A stretch of DNA of 64,000 bases from Verrucomicrobium sp. (lineage in GTDB: Bacteria > Verrucomicrobiota > Verrucomicrobiia > Methylacidiphilales > UBA1321): assembly GCA_017849585.1 (NCBI GenBank), contig JAFIGT010000023.1, positions 62,001 through 126,000 of the forward strand. The letters run 5' to 3'. A program made the position numbers and the translations under genes. Of this stretch, positions 1-9,086 are shown in pieces; positions within the stretch are counted from its first letter, which is position 1, and every line of letters begins with the position of its first letter. The notes beneath the pieces are model-generated. The model worked only from the letters and a program-made list of their open reading frames with translations, searched no databases and was not told where the DNA came from.

Positions 1-392
1 GAAGCAATCGTGGCCTTCACACTGCGATCGGAGTGGGTATCCGTGAGTTCCTGCACATCCACTATATAATTCTGGGGGGTCGAGAAACGTTTTTTTTCAT
101 CGGGGGCGATCTTGACGCCAATTCCCGTCAATGGAGATTCCACATTCCATGTGAAGGTCTGGGAGAGACCTCGGCGCTCGGTGGGAGTAACGAAACGTGC
201 CGAGATAATCTTAGCGTTGGCTTTGGTTTCCCCTGAAAATTCCTGGGTGATATTCACCCCCGTATTGGGTATTTCGTTGAGGGTGCTGATTTCTTGCGCA
301 TGCCCAAGAGATACTGACGTGATGCCGAACCAGAACGTCAAGGCCAGGGGCAGGCTGTTTTGTGGGATGATAGTGACAAGCATGGAGTTCAT
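1..392 (-). CDS. Secreted protein of unknown function, 3' end outside window
   Basis: An open frame of 130 codons runs from an ATG at 390-392 to the window edge without a stop. The product begins MNSMLVTIIPQNSLPL, has a hydrophobic stretch and a plausible signal cleavage site near residue 32 (SLGHAQ), then a polar segment that looks like a beta-rich extracellular protein. I recognise no family. A second in-frame ATG lies 9 bases downstream. It sits 20 bases after the pseudopilin gene on the same strand, so the two are probably co-transcribed. Confidence 0.6.
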   Translation of the reverse strand, partial: MNSMLVTIIPQNSLPLALTFWFGITSVSLGHAQEISTLNEIPNTGVNITQEFSGETKANAKIISARFVTPTERRGLSQTFTWNVESPLTGIGVKIAPDEKKRFSTPQNYIVDVQELTDTHSDRSVKATIA

Positions 393-412
393 AGAAAGGT
401 TGAGCGGAGTAT

Positions 413-1099
413 TTAGTCTGAGTCCTCCAGGGAAAGTCTTTCGACATGGCCATCCATATAGAGGCAATGTCTGAAGTTCTCATGGGCGGGCTTGGAAATG
501 AGATTGACGTTGCTACCACCCGCCCGGCCATAGCCTGCAAGTTGATCCGTCTCCCACCAAGCCTTCACCGTTGCAGGAGAACTGATCGCAGCAAAGGCTT
601 TGGGAGTTTCATTTCTCGAGTAATTTCCCATCTCTGTATCGTTGGCTTGAGTAGCGACACCTTGTTCACTTCGACCTTCGGCTTTGCGTTGCGCTTTCCA
701 GGCTGGACACAGTAAGGGATAACGTAATGAGTCGCTGCCCTTGGGCAGTTCAGGCTCGCCCAGATAGGGCTGGAGCAGCGCGAGAAGATTTCCCTGTATT
801 CGGACAACCCCGCCCGGATTAACACTGTAAAAAGTCGCCTGGCCCGCAGTGACTGGGCCGGGAAGTCGACCATTGTTTTCTCCAATATAAAGCATCATTG
901 CATGAGCTAACTGGTGGAAATTTGAGGAGCAAACCGCTGCTCTTCCGCTCTTTGTGGCGCGACTCACTGCAGGAACCAGTAGTGCGGCAAGTACCGCAAT
1001 GATGAGGGTAACCACCAACACCTCAGTGAGGGTAAAGCCTTGCATCGGCTTGTCATTCGATGAGCCGATCCAGATCTTTGGTGAGCGAGCAAGATTCAT
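413..1099 (-). CDS. Type II secretion-like pseudopilin (prepilin N-terminal methylation domain)
   Basis: The 228-aa product carries the class III prepilin signature near residue 20: a Gly followed by FTLTEVLVV and a hydrophobic helix of about 20 residues. Prepilin peptidase would cut after the Gly and methylate the Phe. The C-terminal part contains short aromatic motifs and a final region (HENFRHCLYMDGHVERL) of the kind seen in the abundant H-X9-DG pseudopilin family of Verrucomicrobiota and Planctomycetota. That family assignment is from memory of the motif. Such proteins are found singly beside secreted carbohydrate-active enzymes, as here next to a rhamnosidase. Confidence 0.8.
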   Translation of the reverse strand: MNLARSPKIWIGSSNDKPMQGFTLTEVLVVTLIIAVLAALLVPAVSRATKSGRAAVCSSNFHQLAHAMMLYIGENNGRLPGPVTAGQATFYSVNPGGVVRIQGNLLALLQPYLGEPELPKGSDSLRYPLLCPAWKAQRKAEGRSEQGVATQANDTEMGNYSRNETPKAFAAISSPATVKAWWETDQLAGYGRAGGSNVNLISKPAHENFRHCLYMDGHVERLSLEDSD

Positions 1100-1119
1100 G
1101 TTAAAGTGGTGAAAAGTGA

Positions 1120-3825
1120 TTACAGGTTGGGGACGACAAAGTGGTAAGTACCTGAGCCGACTCGGAAGACAGTCTTAGCGCCGCATACGGCAAGACGTTG
1201 AATACCGATAGTTTTTTCGGCGGCGGATTCGCCCTCACGAATCACGCCGGGCTCTCTCTCGGGGAGATGCAGGGTGGCACTCATATTCACTGGTACAACG
1301 ATCCGCACCGTTAATTGATTCGACTCGCGGCCCCAGGCGCTCTCGACTAGTCCCTGTGGACTCTGATAGGAGGCCTGCGCCCAATTGAGATTTGTGGGCA
1401 GATACGGATTGATGACAAGCTGGCTGCGTCCGGTCTCATCCAGTTCAAATTGAATGCCGGCCAGATATTTGTAGAACCAGCTACTAACGGAACCTGTCAT
1501 AGGATGGTTATGGGAGTTCATGGAGGCGCCCACGAGATGCTCCCAACGCTCCCAGAGGGTTGTCGCCCCTTTGCCCAGCATATAGCCCCAACTCGGATAG
1601 GTGGTTTGCGTGGCGAGTCGATAAGCCACATCGACCTGCCCGTTTTCAGTCAAGACTTCGAGGAGATACTTGGTGCAGAGATTACCTGTAGTCAGATGAA
1701 AATCCTGTTTGGCAATATCCACGACGAGGTTTTGAACCACGCGGGGAACGCGCTCCGGCGAGGCCATTTTCAAATGCAGAGCGAGGGCGTTGCAGGCCTG
1801 GTTATTGGAACCGTAACCGCCAGTCGTTTCATTCCAGAACCGGCGATTGAAGGCAATTTTAACGCTGTCGGCGACCTCACGCCATCTTGCGGCATCCCTC
1901 CTTTTGTCCAGAAAGAGCGACATGCGCGACAGCAGTTCGGCATGGTAATAGAGATAGCCCGTGGAAACGAGTTCGCCCGGAGTCCCGGAGGCGATTGCAC
2001 TCCCCCCGTCGCTTCCTTGAACAGCAAAGCCTTTGGGTGGTGCCCAGTCACCCCAACTGCTGTAGCTCAAGATGTAGTCGTCCGCCCTTGAAAGCAGATA
2101 CTCCGACCAACGCTCGAATCCAGCGTAATGGCACCGTATGAGATCAAGATCCTGATAGTGCGCACCACAAAGCCACGGAATCAGCAGGTAGCAGATCGAT
2201 ACGGGATCGGCCGGTCTCTTACCCCACTTGAACGGTGCCGTATCCGTGATCGTGCCATCGGGAGCCTGCGTGTCGGCAATATCCTCCAGCCATTTCGCAT
2301 AAAAGCGATCCAGTCGAAAATTATAGAGCGCCTGTTCCGCTCGCACGGTCATGTCGTTCAGCCACCCCATGCGTTCATTACGTTGTGGGCAGTCCGTGGG
2401 CACGCTGTGCAAGTTGCTCGCCTCGGTATTCACCACTGCGGTCTGAATGCGATTGATCAGATCATTGCTGCATGTGAAGCGACCATTTGGTTGCACCGCC
2501 GAGCGAATCACCCGGATGCGAAGGAAATCGGGCGCGGGGATGCCAGGAAGTCCTTCCACCTGAACATAGCGAAAACCGTGATAGGTAAATCGAGGCTCCC
2601 ACTCTTCGATCCCTTCTCCCTTGAGGATATAAACGTCGGTGGCAGCCGCTTTGCGTAGCGCGCGTTGATCGACTGTGCCGTCTTCGTATAGATTCTCGGC
2701 AAATTTCAACGTGAGGCGCGTTCCTCGCTTTCCTTGGATGCGAATCAACGCCCATCCCGCCAGATTGCGGCCCGCATCGTAGACATAAATTCCCGGGCGC
2801 GCTTCATTGACTGCTATGGGAGCAAGCGTTTCGACAATTCGAATCGGTTCGTTTGTCTGCGCGACGAGTTTGCCTCCCGGCGCACCGAGTGGAACGACGG
2901 TGTCCCACATTTCCTCGCGCTCTTCCATGCCAGACGTGACCGCCGCGTCCCATCCTTTCTGTTCCAGCCGCGCATCGTAGGTTTCACCATCGTAAATACT
3001 GTTACTAAGAATCGGTCCGCCTGTGACGTACCAGAGATGCGGGGCGCCCGAGTGGCCTCCCCGTGTAGCAATGATTTCCCGCGAGCCGTCGATGTAGGTG
3101 ACTTCGATCTGCAATTTCAGAATCACAGACCCATGCCAACCATGACCGACGATGACCCCCACGATGTTGGTTCCCGATTGCACGAAGGAATCGACATCAT
3201 GCGTCACATACAGCACGCGTTTGGAGGAATCGGTCCAGCCGGGATCCAGCACGTGATCGCCGACTTTTTTTCCATTGAATCGCAATTCGTGGTATCCCAA
3301 TCCGGCGATGTAAGCGCGGGCTTTTGCCGGTTTATTTTTCAACTCAAACGTATGCCGAAAATAAAGAGCCCTTCCCGTCCACCCGGCGGGATATCCCACC
3401 CATTGTGCCTCCCAATCTCCAGGCTGAAGCAATCCCATCTCCCAATGCTGTGGCGTACAGAATGCGCTGGGGCGATCATTGCTATCCCAGACCCGCACCT
3501 GCCAATAACACCGCTGGCGTGAACGCAAGGGCGAACCACCATACGGAACGGAAATCGATTGCGCTCCCACCGGTCCGGAAATTTTTCCGGAATCCCATAG
3601 ATCCGCCGCACCGGAATGGAGGAGCTGAGAGCTGGAAGCCACCTGCACCTGCCAGGCGCTCTGGTATTGATTGCGCAACGAGGAAACGAGTTGCCAGCTC
3701 AGACGCGGCTCGACTCTTTCGATACCGATGGGATTGATTGCGTTCTCACAAAGAGCGGAAGCAATTTTTAAGTCGCAGGAAGCACCCGCTGGAGAGTCAG
3801 CTTCATTTAGACGAGAAGATGCCAT
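1120..3825 (-). CDS. Alpha-L-rhamnosidase, GH78
   Basis: A 901-aa bacterial alpha-L-rhamnosidase that hydrolyses terminal rhamnose from glycans or glycosides. The order fits the family: N-terminal beta domains (DLKIASALCEN, EPRLSW), a jelly-roll region, then the (alpha/alpha)6 catalytic barrel with the GH78 signature DCPQRNERMGWLNDM near residue 480. The residue after CPQR is Asn where an acidic residue is usual, which could affect activity. I chose the ATG at 3823-3825 because family similarity starts just after it; the open frame extends 41 codons upstream but into the divergent promoter. No export signal is evident at this start, so it may be cytoplasmic or periplasmic. Confidence 0.9.
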   Translation of the reverse strand: MASSRLNEADSPAGASCDLKIASALCENAINPIGIERVEPRLSWQLVSSLRNQYQSAWQVQVASSSQLLHSGAADLWDSGKISGPVGAQSISVPYGGSPLRSRQRCYWQVRVWDSNDRPSAFCTPQHWEMGLLQPGDWEAQWVGYPAGWTGRALYFRHTFELKNKPAKARAYIAGLGYHELRFNGKKVGDHVLDPGWTDSSKRVLYVTHDVDSFVQSGTNIVGVIVGHGWHGSVILKLQIEVTYIDGSREIIATRGGHSGAPHLWYVTGGPILSNSIYDGETYDARLEQKGWDAAVTSGMEEREEMWDTVVPLGAPGGKLVAQTNEPIRIVETLAPIAVNEARPGIYVYDAGRNLAGWALIRIQGKRGTRLTLKFAENLYEDGTVDQRALRKAAATDVYILKGEGIEEWEPRFTYHGFRYVQVEGLPGIPAPDFLRIRVIRSAVQPNGRFTCSNDLINRIQTAVVNTEASNLHSVPTDCPQRNERMGWLNDMTVRAEQALYNFRLDRFYAKWLEDIADTQAPDGTITDTAPFKWGKRPADPVSICYLLIPWLCGAHYQDLDLIRCHYAGFERWSEYLLSRADDYILSYSSWGDWAPPKGFAVQGSDGGSAIASGTPGELVSTGYLYYHAELLSRMSLFLDKRRDAARWREVADSVKIAFNRRFWNETTGGYGSNNQACNALALHLKMASPERVPRVVQNLVVDIAKQDFHLTTGNLCTKYLLEVLTENGQVDVAYRLATQTTYPSWGYMLGKGATTLWERWEHLVGASMNSHNHPMTGSVSSWFYKYLAGIQFELDETGRSQLVINPYLPTNLNWAQASYQSPQGLVESAWGRESNQLTVRIVVPVNMSATLHLPEREPGVIREGESAAEKTIGIQRLAVCGAKTVFRVGSGTYHFVVPNL

Positions 3826-3883
3826 ATGGTTGTTAATTATTTCGGATGGCGTTGCATGCGAGAAAGGCCTGTCGGATACCGTG

Positions 3884-3905
3884 ATTGAAATAACGTTATT
3901 GCAAT
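3884..3905. promoter_or_regulatory. Palindromic operator between divergent rhamnosidase and isomerase genes
   Basis: An inverted repeat of two 11-base arms, ATTGAAATAAC and GTTATTGCAAT, with a single mismatch and a central CG. It lies in the 110-base gap between two divergent sugar genes. Palindromes centred on CG are typical of LacI-family operators. No regulator gene for it is seen in the window, so the binding protein is inferred only. Confidence 0.5.
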
Positions 3906-3935
3906 TCGCTTTTGAAGTCAATAGAATATGCTCTA

Positions 3936-5015
3936 ATGAATCCCGCAACCCCTAACCGCTACTCCGTCATCCTCGGCAATCTGGGCAACACCTGCGACCG
4001 CTTCCTTCCCACCGGCTACAAAGAGGTGGTTCCCAAGCCGGAGATGATCCGGCAGGCTGCGGCCATCCCCGGCATCGAGGGTATCGAATTGGTGGGGTCA
4101 TGGGATATTACGGAAGACAATGTGGTCGAGGTTAAAGAATTGTTGGAGGATGCCAGCCTTGCCTGCGTCTCCATCATTCCCGATCTCTTTTCCCAAAAAC
4201 GCTGGGGATTGGGCAGCCTCTCCGCGAAGTCTGCGGACACGCGGCGGCAGGCTTTTGAGGAGTGCCGCTCCGTCAGTCGCATCGCCCGTCAGATCGGCTG
4301 CCCGCTGATCAATCTTTGGCTGGGGCAGGATGGTTACGATTACCCACTCACCGCCGACTATCGCGGCCAGCGTTCTGCCCTGATGGAAAACATCCGCACG
4401 GTGGCGGCCGAGTTCCCTGACCTCAAATTTGCTCTCGAATATAAGCCCAAGGAACCCCGCAATTTCTCCTTTCAGGCCCGGGCGGCGGACACTCTGCTCA
4501 TGGCGCGGGAGACGGGCCTGTCTAACGTAGGAGTGTGCATCGATGTGGGTCACTCTTTCATGGCCGGAGAGAACGTAGCGGAGTCGGCTGTCCTGCTCCA
4601 GCATTATGGGGAAAAACTTTTTCACATGCACTTCAATGACAATTACCGTTCGTGGGACGACGACATGATCGTTGGCTCGGTGCACTTGGTGGAATACCTC
4701 GAACTGCTCTTCTGGCTGAAGGAAACGGGCTACAGAGGATGGTATTCGATGGACCAGTATCCCTACCGGGAGGACGGGGCCGCAGCAGTGCGCGAGAGCG
4801 TCGCCTTTCTGCGGGACATTGAAAAGCTTCTAACCGCCGAACGACGGCAACAAATCCGGACGCTGCTCGCAAAAGGCGACGCCACGCTCTCCACGAAATG
4901 GATGCGAGGGCTGCTCGCGGCTTACGGGGACAGCGTGATGCAAGGGGTGACGGAACACCGCCATCTCGACAACGGGAATGAGTCGGTGTCGGTTGAAACC
5001 GGGACGGAGTGCTAA
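3936..5015 (+). CDS. Sugar isomerase/epimerase, xylose isomerase-like TIM barrel
   Basis: A 359-aa protein of the AP-endonuclease-2/xylose isomerase-like fold. Metal-ligand motifs are visible in order: FALEYKPKEPRN with the strand-end Glu, GVCIDVGHSF with Asp and His, LFHMHFNDNY with His and Asp, and a late SMDQYPYRED. The sequence resembles sugar isomerases related to the Pseudomonas-type L-rhamnose isomerase, and the rhamnosidase next door makes rhamnose or a related deoxy sugar the likely substrate (inference). The ATG at 3936 starts where similarity begins (YSVILGNLGNTCDRF); an ATG 24 bases upstream is also possible. Its stop overlaps the next start by one base (TAATG). Confidence 0.75.
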   Translation: MNPATPNRYSVILGNLGNTCDRFLPTGYKEVVPKPEMIRQAAAIPGIEGIELVGSWDITEDNVVEVKELLEDASLACVSIIPDLFSQKRWGLGSLSAKSADTRRQAFEECRSVSRIARQIGCPLINLWLGQDGYDYPLTADYRGQRSALMENIRTVAAEFPDLKFALEYKPKEPRNFSFQARAADTLLMARETGLSNVGVCIDVGHSFMAGENVAESAVLLQHYGEKLFHMHFNDNYRSWDDDMIVGSVHLVEYLELLFWLKETGYRGWYSMDQYPYREDGAAAVRESVAFLRDIEKLLTAERRQQIRTLLAKGDATLSTKWMRGLLAAYGDSVMQGVTEHRHLDNGNESVSVETGTEC

Positions 5016-5959
5016 TGAAAATTGTCGTACTGGACGGATATACACTGAACCCCGGTGATTTATCGTGGAGTGGACTGGAAGAACTCGGGGAGATTACGGT
5101 CTATGACCGCACATCTCCGTCAGACGTTGTTTCACGAGCAAAAAGGGCAGCAGCTCTCTTTACTAATAAGGTTCTGATTACCGGGGAGATCCTGAACCAA
5201 CTGCCAGAGTTGCGGTATGTCGGGGTTTTGGCTACGGGCTACAATGTTGTGGATGTAAAAGCCTGCCATGCGCGCAACATCGTAGTCACGAATGTTCCTG
5301 AATATGGAACAGCTGCAGTGGTTCAGATGACATGGGCTCATATTTTTAATTTAGCCAATCGTGTTGCTGCGCATGCGGATAGCGTCAGAAATGGAGTTTG
5401 GTGCGTTAGTAAAGATTTCTGTTATTGGGAGACTCCGCAGATGGCGCTGGGCGAAATGACGTTGGGGTTGATCGGATTTGGAAAAATTGCACAGGGTGTA
5501 GCCTCGATCGCGCAAGGTTTGGGAATGAGAGTGCGCGTTTTTACTCGGACGCGCCACACAGTGCCGGGCATAGAATTTGTTTCTCGCGAAACCCTTTTTC
5601 GCGAGAGCGATATGATCAGTCTGCACTGTCCGCAAACGCCGGAAACCGAAAAACTGATCTGTGCAGAGAACATTGCCCGGATGAAGCCGGGGATCCTGCT
5701 GATTAACACATCCCGGGGCGGATTAATCGATGAGTTGGCATTGGCTGAGGCTTTGAATGCCGGGCGCATTGCTGGGGCTGGGCTCGACGTGCTCTCAACC
5801 GAACCGCCCTCGAAAGATAATCCTCTGTTGACTGCCAGAAACTGCTTCATCACCCCGCACATCGCATGGGCCGGTATAACGGCCAGACGAACTCTAATGC
5901 GGCAGGCGGGCGAAAACTTGAAACAGTTTTTAAGTGGAACTCCGGTTAATTGTGTATAG
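5015..5959 (+). CDS. D-2-hydroxyacid dehydrogenase (NAD-dependent)
   Basis: A 314-aa dehydrogenase of the glycerate/phosphoglycerate dehydrogenase family that interconverts 2-hydroxy and 2-oxo acids. The Rossmann motif GLIGFGKIAQG is near residue 145. The catalytic triad is visible as Arg in INTSRGGLIDE, Glu in STEPP and His in ITPHIAWAG. Length is normal for the family. The ATG at 5015 overlaps the preceding stop; a GTG 6 bases upstream gives two more residues but is a weaker choice. It probably reduces an oxo-acid from deoxy-sugar breakdown made by the upstream isomerase (inference). Confidence 0.85.
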   Translation: MKIVVLDGYTLNPGDLSWSGLEELGEITVYDRTSPSDVVSRAKRAAALFTNKVLITGEILNQLPELRYVGVLATGYNVVDVKACHARNIVVTNVPEYGTAAVVQMTWAHIFNLANRVAAHADSVRNGVWCVSKDFCYWETPQMALGEMTLGLIGFGKIAQGVASIAQGLGMRVRVFTRTRHTVPGIEFVSRETLFRESDMISLHCPQTPETEKLICAENIARMKPGILLINTSRGGLIDELALAEALNAGRIAGAGLDVLSTEPPSKDNPLLTARNCFITPHIAWAGITARRTLMRQAGENLKQFLSGTPVNCV

Positions 5960-6053
5960 GGGCAGTTTTGGTTTTGGTTGCTTTCTCATAAAATAATTTT
6001 GCGGACGACGAGCAGAATAGCAGTAAGTATCCAGTGTGGATTAAGTGCGATCT

Positions 6054-8921
6054 ATGAATAAGCGGATGTTAAGTCTATGTTTTTTGGGTGTAGTTATGTG
6101 CAATTCGACACTGTTTGCAGATAATCTTATTTTAGGAGGTGCTCAGCATCTCCCTTCTGTCATTACGGACACTATTCCTACCCAATCTCCCGGGCAGAAA
6201 ATCCCGTTGTTTATCCACCGCATGCCGTCAACTCCGCCGGCGGTTGCCTCCCGAAATCAACGGTTCATATTTGCAGACGAGACGCTGCTGCCACCGGATT
6301 CAAGCGTTGAGAAAGAATTTGAATGGTTAAAAAAGGCCGGAGTCGTTGCCGTTGTTCAAGACGATATGACCAAATCCTCCGTGACGGCCGCCCGCAATAC
6401 AGGCCTGAAGCTGATACTTCTTCCGAATTTGACTCCGATGAAAATGTTTTCGTATGGCGAAACGATGGATGATCCCGAGAGCGTTGCACGGTACTTTGTG
6501 AAAATGATTCAGGAAACCGAGCAGTATTCAGATGTTCTATACCATCAGGACGGGCGTCTGGTTATGTGGGTCTTTGAAGCATTTCGGCTGCCAGCTGAAT
6601 TTTACCAGACTGTCCGTCAGAAAGTGCGGGAGCTCGGATATGATCCGATAATTTATTATCAAGCCCTGCTGGGGGGGGATCACCGCACACCGGCAGATGC
6701 CGAAAAATATCTGCGGGTGTTTGACGGAGCGCTTATCTGGACCGAGGGTTATACAGCCAACAGGCAAATGGTGGAGATGGTTGTTTCCGCGCGAGATAAA
6801 ATCGAAAGCGAGACCGGTATTCGAAAGAAAATCATTCTGACAGCAAAACCGGGGCACTGGCGGCCCGAAAAAGGAAGTTTTATTGATCCGCACGGAACAC
6901 GGGAATTCCGGCAGATCATTGATCTGGCGTATCAGTCTAAGTTGGATGGTCTGACTGTGGAAAGCTGGAATGATTTCAGCGAGACGCATCATATTGAACC
7001 TTCCGTGCTGAAGTCGACCGTTCTTTCTGATTTGTGTACCTATTACGGAAAATTGGGAGCCGGCCAGCCTTCAACGGTTGAGTATCCGGGACTGTATGTC
7101 AGTCACCGGCGCGACATTATGGCGGGCGAGTATCTTGAGTGCGAGGTGCTGTACCTTCCGGTTGCAGAGGCCGAAAAGCGAACGGTTCGGTTGATTTTAC
7201 GGACATCGGACGGACGAGAAGTATTTGCGTCTGATCCATGGAATGTGGCTTCTGCTGAAGCCGGAGCCAAAACATTCAATATTCCTACCCGTGCGCTGAA
7301 TATACCGAAAACCGTTTTTCCCGTATTGGAAATCAACGGTAAGGCGCAGACGACGGGAACCTTTTGCGAAATCAATGCGAGCCGCACGCCGTATCCATTC
7401 ACAATGAACATGAGTATGGCGAAGTCTCTACATCCGGAAGCAGTTCAGTTCCGCATGGACGGCCACGACTCCGGGAGTTCATACGTCGGCACGAATACCC
7501 TACATGCTGAACTATCGATTCAATGCGAAAAGAAAATTTCCCGGATAGAGATCATAAAGAATTACAGGCCGGTTTACAGTTTGGGATTTGATCAATTTAT
7601 GCGGACGAAATCTACATCGAACAGCTATCAGATAGCCGGATTTTACTGGGATATTCCGGGGCCGGTCGATGCGCTGAAAAACGCATCACTGCACGGAATG
7701 GATTTCGCGGGCAGCATCACCCTGCAGGGCGGTGAAGCGCTTTATGCCGTCCATGTCAAAACGGCTATCCCTGTGCTGAACTCGCCATCTTTCATTAAAT
7801 GGAAAAACAGATCGCGCGCAGATGATCATGACGGTTTGGAAGTAGCCTTTGAGGGTGGTGAAGACACGATATTTAATTTAAATATGCCCGGTCAGTCTTC
7901 GCAGTTTAAAATCCGATGGGGCGATATTCTCCATAGAGGGTGGAAAGAATACCCATTGCTTTCACATACCAGACTGGTCATCAAGCCGATGTTCGAACCC
8001 ATGGGCCATCCTATTGACCTGGGAATAACCAATTATTCCGGTTCGGTGGAGATCCCTCAAAGCGAAGAGCTCCCAAATAGCATTTTAAACGATAAAAACT
8101 GGAGCAGTTATTTTCTGCGTGTTATTGCCGAGGACAATTCGATTTATCGCAGTGCACCAATTCATGTGACCGTCGGCAGTAGCAACGAGATGGTTCGGAC
8201 TTACATCTGGGATAGGGATAAAGAGAAACGATATGAAATAACTGTTCCAGAGAGCAGCCTGAAAGATATTATTTGGAAGCTCAAGGAGAATAGTCCCCGT
8301 CTGATTCTAGACAGTAATCGTACAGGTTATGCGCTCGGATTAGGCGGACTGTACGAACGGGATGGGCGATTTGATCCGGATCAAATCCCGGCCCTAGTTA
8401 AAGACGAGGATAGTTATGCGCTGAAATTTGACGGGAATGACATTGCGATGACCCGTCCGCAGCTGGTACCGACTGGCAGCTGGATGCTGGATATGTGGAT
8501 CAAGCCGACCCGGGTCGGTTCAGATCAGGAACAGTTTCTTTTCGATGTGCCGGAGACTGTTTCGATTGTGTTGCAAACTAATGGGATTCTCCGGGTTTGG
8601 TTTGGAGATTCGCAATCGTCCAACGTTCGGTTGACCGGTAAAACGGTTTTGAAAGACGGACACTGGTATCGCCTCAGTTTCATATATGACTTAAATGAGG
8701 CCCGATTGATGCTTGACGGGAATCCAGAGGCAGCAGCCTCGGTGGAAGGATTTCGTTACCGGATCACCCAAAGAGCCAATATCGGAGCGACTTTGCTCTC
8801 CGGGAAACACATGAGTCCCGCAGAACGCGGGTTTTATGGATTGATCAAGGATATTACCATAACAGCAGATGCCGATAAGATGGATGCCCTGTCGTTTTCA
8901 AAAAGCAAAAAGGATCGATAA
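6054..8921 (+). CDS. Secreted GH71/GH99-like glycosidase with C-terminal LamG domain
   Basis: A 955-aa exported protein. A signal peptide ends near residue 21 (STLFA-DN). Residues 50-330 form a TIM-barrel region with LVMWVFEAFRLP and VESWNDFSETHHIEPS; the latter is the WND-x-E-x-H-x-IEPS pattern of GH71 alpha-1,3-glucanases and GH99-like enzymes. The middle region is beta-rich. Residues 800-950 look like a LamG/concanavalin-type domain (SWMLDMWIKPT, YRLSFIYDLNEARLMLDG). I chose ATG 6054 over GTG 6045 because it gives a cleaner signal peptide. Base composition is more AT-rich than region 1 upstream, suggesting transfer. Exact substrate unknown. Confidence 0.7.
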   Translation: MNKRMLSLCFLGVVMCNSTLFADNLILGGAQHLPSVITDTIPTQSPGQKIPLFIHRMPSTPPAVASRNQRFIFADETLLPPDSSVEKEFEWLKKAGVVAVVQDDMTKSSVTAARNTGLKLILLPNLTPMKMFSYGETMDDPESVARYFVKMIQETEQYSDVLYHQDGRLVMWVFEAFRLPAEFYQTVRQKVRELGYDPIIYYQALLGGDHRTPADAEKYLRVFDGALIWTEGYTANRQMVEMVVSARDKIESETGIRKKIILTAKPGHWRPEKGSFIDPHGTREFRQIIDLAYQSKLDGLTVESWNDFSETHHIEPSVLKSTVLSDLCTYYGKLGAGQPSTVEYPGLYVSHRRDIMAGEYLECEVLYLPVAEAEKRTVRLILRTSDGREVFASDPWNVASAEAGAKTFNIPTRALNIPKTVFPVLEINGKAQTTGTFCEINASRTPYPFTMNMSMAKSLHPEAVQFRMDGHDSGSSYVGTNTLHAELSIQCEKKISRIEIIKNYRPVYSLGFDQFMRTKSTSNSYQIAGFYWDIPGPVDALKNASLHGMDFAGSITLQGGEALYAVHVKTAIPVLNSPSFIKWKNRSRADDHDGLEVAFEGGEDTIFNLNMPGQSSQFKIRWGDILHRGWKEYPLLSHTRLVIKPMFEPMGHPIDLGITNYSGSVEIPQSEELPNSILNDKNWSSYFLRVIAEDNSIYRSAPIHVTVGSSNEMVRTYIWDRDKEKRYEITVPESSLKDIIWKLKENSPRLILDSNRTGYALGLGGLYERDGRFDPDQIPALVKDEDSYALKFDGNDIAMTRPQLVPTGSWMLDMWIKPTRVGSDQEQFLFDVPETVSIVLQTNGILRVWFGDSQSSNVRLTGKTVLKDGHWYRLSFIYDLNEARLMLDGNPEAAASVEGFRYRITQRANIGATLLSGKHMSPAERGFYGLIKDITITADADKMDALSFSKSKKDR

Positions 8922-9028
8922 CTTTGAGCTGTCCGTGGTGTCTCCTGAAATCACGAAGGCTCTTTGAGCTCAGGGAATTCTTCATTGGGCACCGGGTGGA
9001 GTCGGAGTTTAAAAGAAGAATGTGCCGC

Positions 9029-9086
9029 ATGAATGAGAAATTATTGGAAGAATCATTATGAATGGAAAATTATTGGGAGAATCATT
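9029..9086 (+). repeat. Tandem duplication of a start-codon region, two 29-base units
   Basis: Units 9029-9057 and 9058-9086 match at 26 of 29 positions, each starting ATGAATG and ending AGAATCATT. The second unit is the true start of the aldolase gene. The first reads ten codons and then hits TGA at the junction. It is therefore a duplicated, dead or leader start upstream of the working one. Confidence 0.8.
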
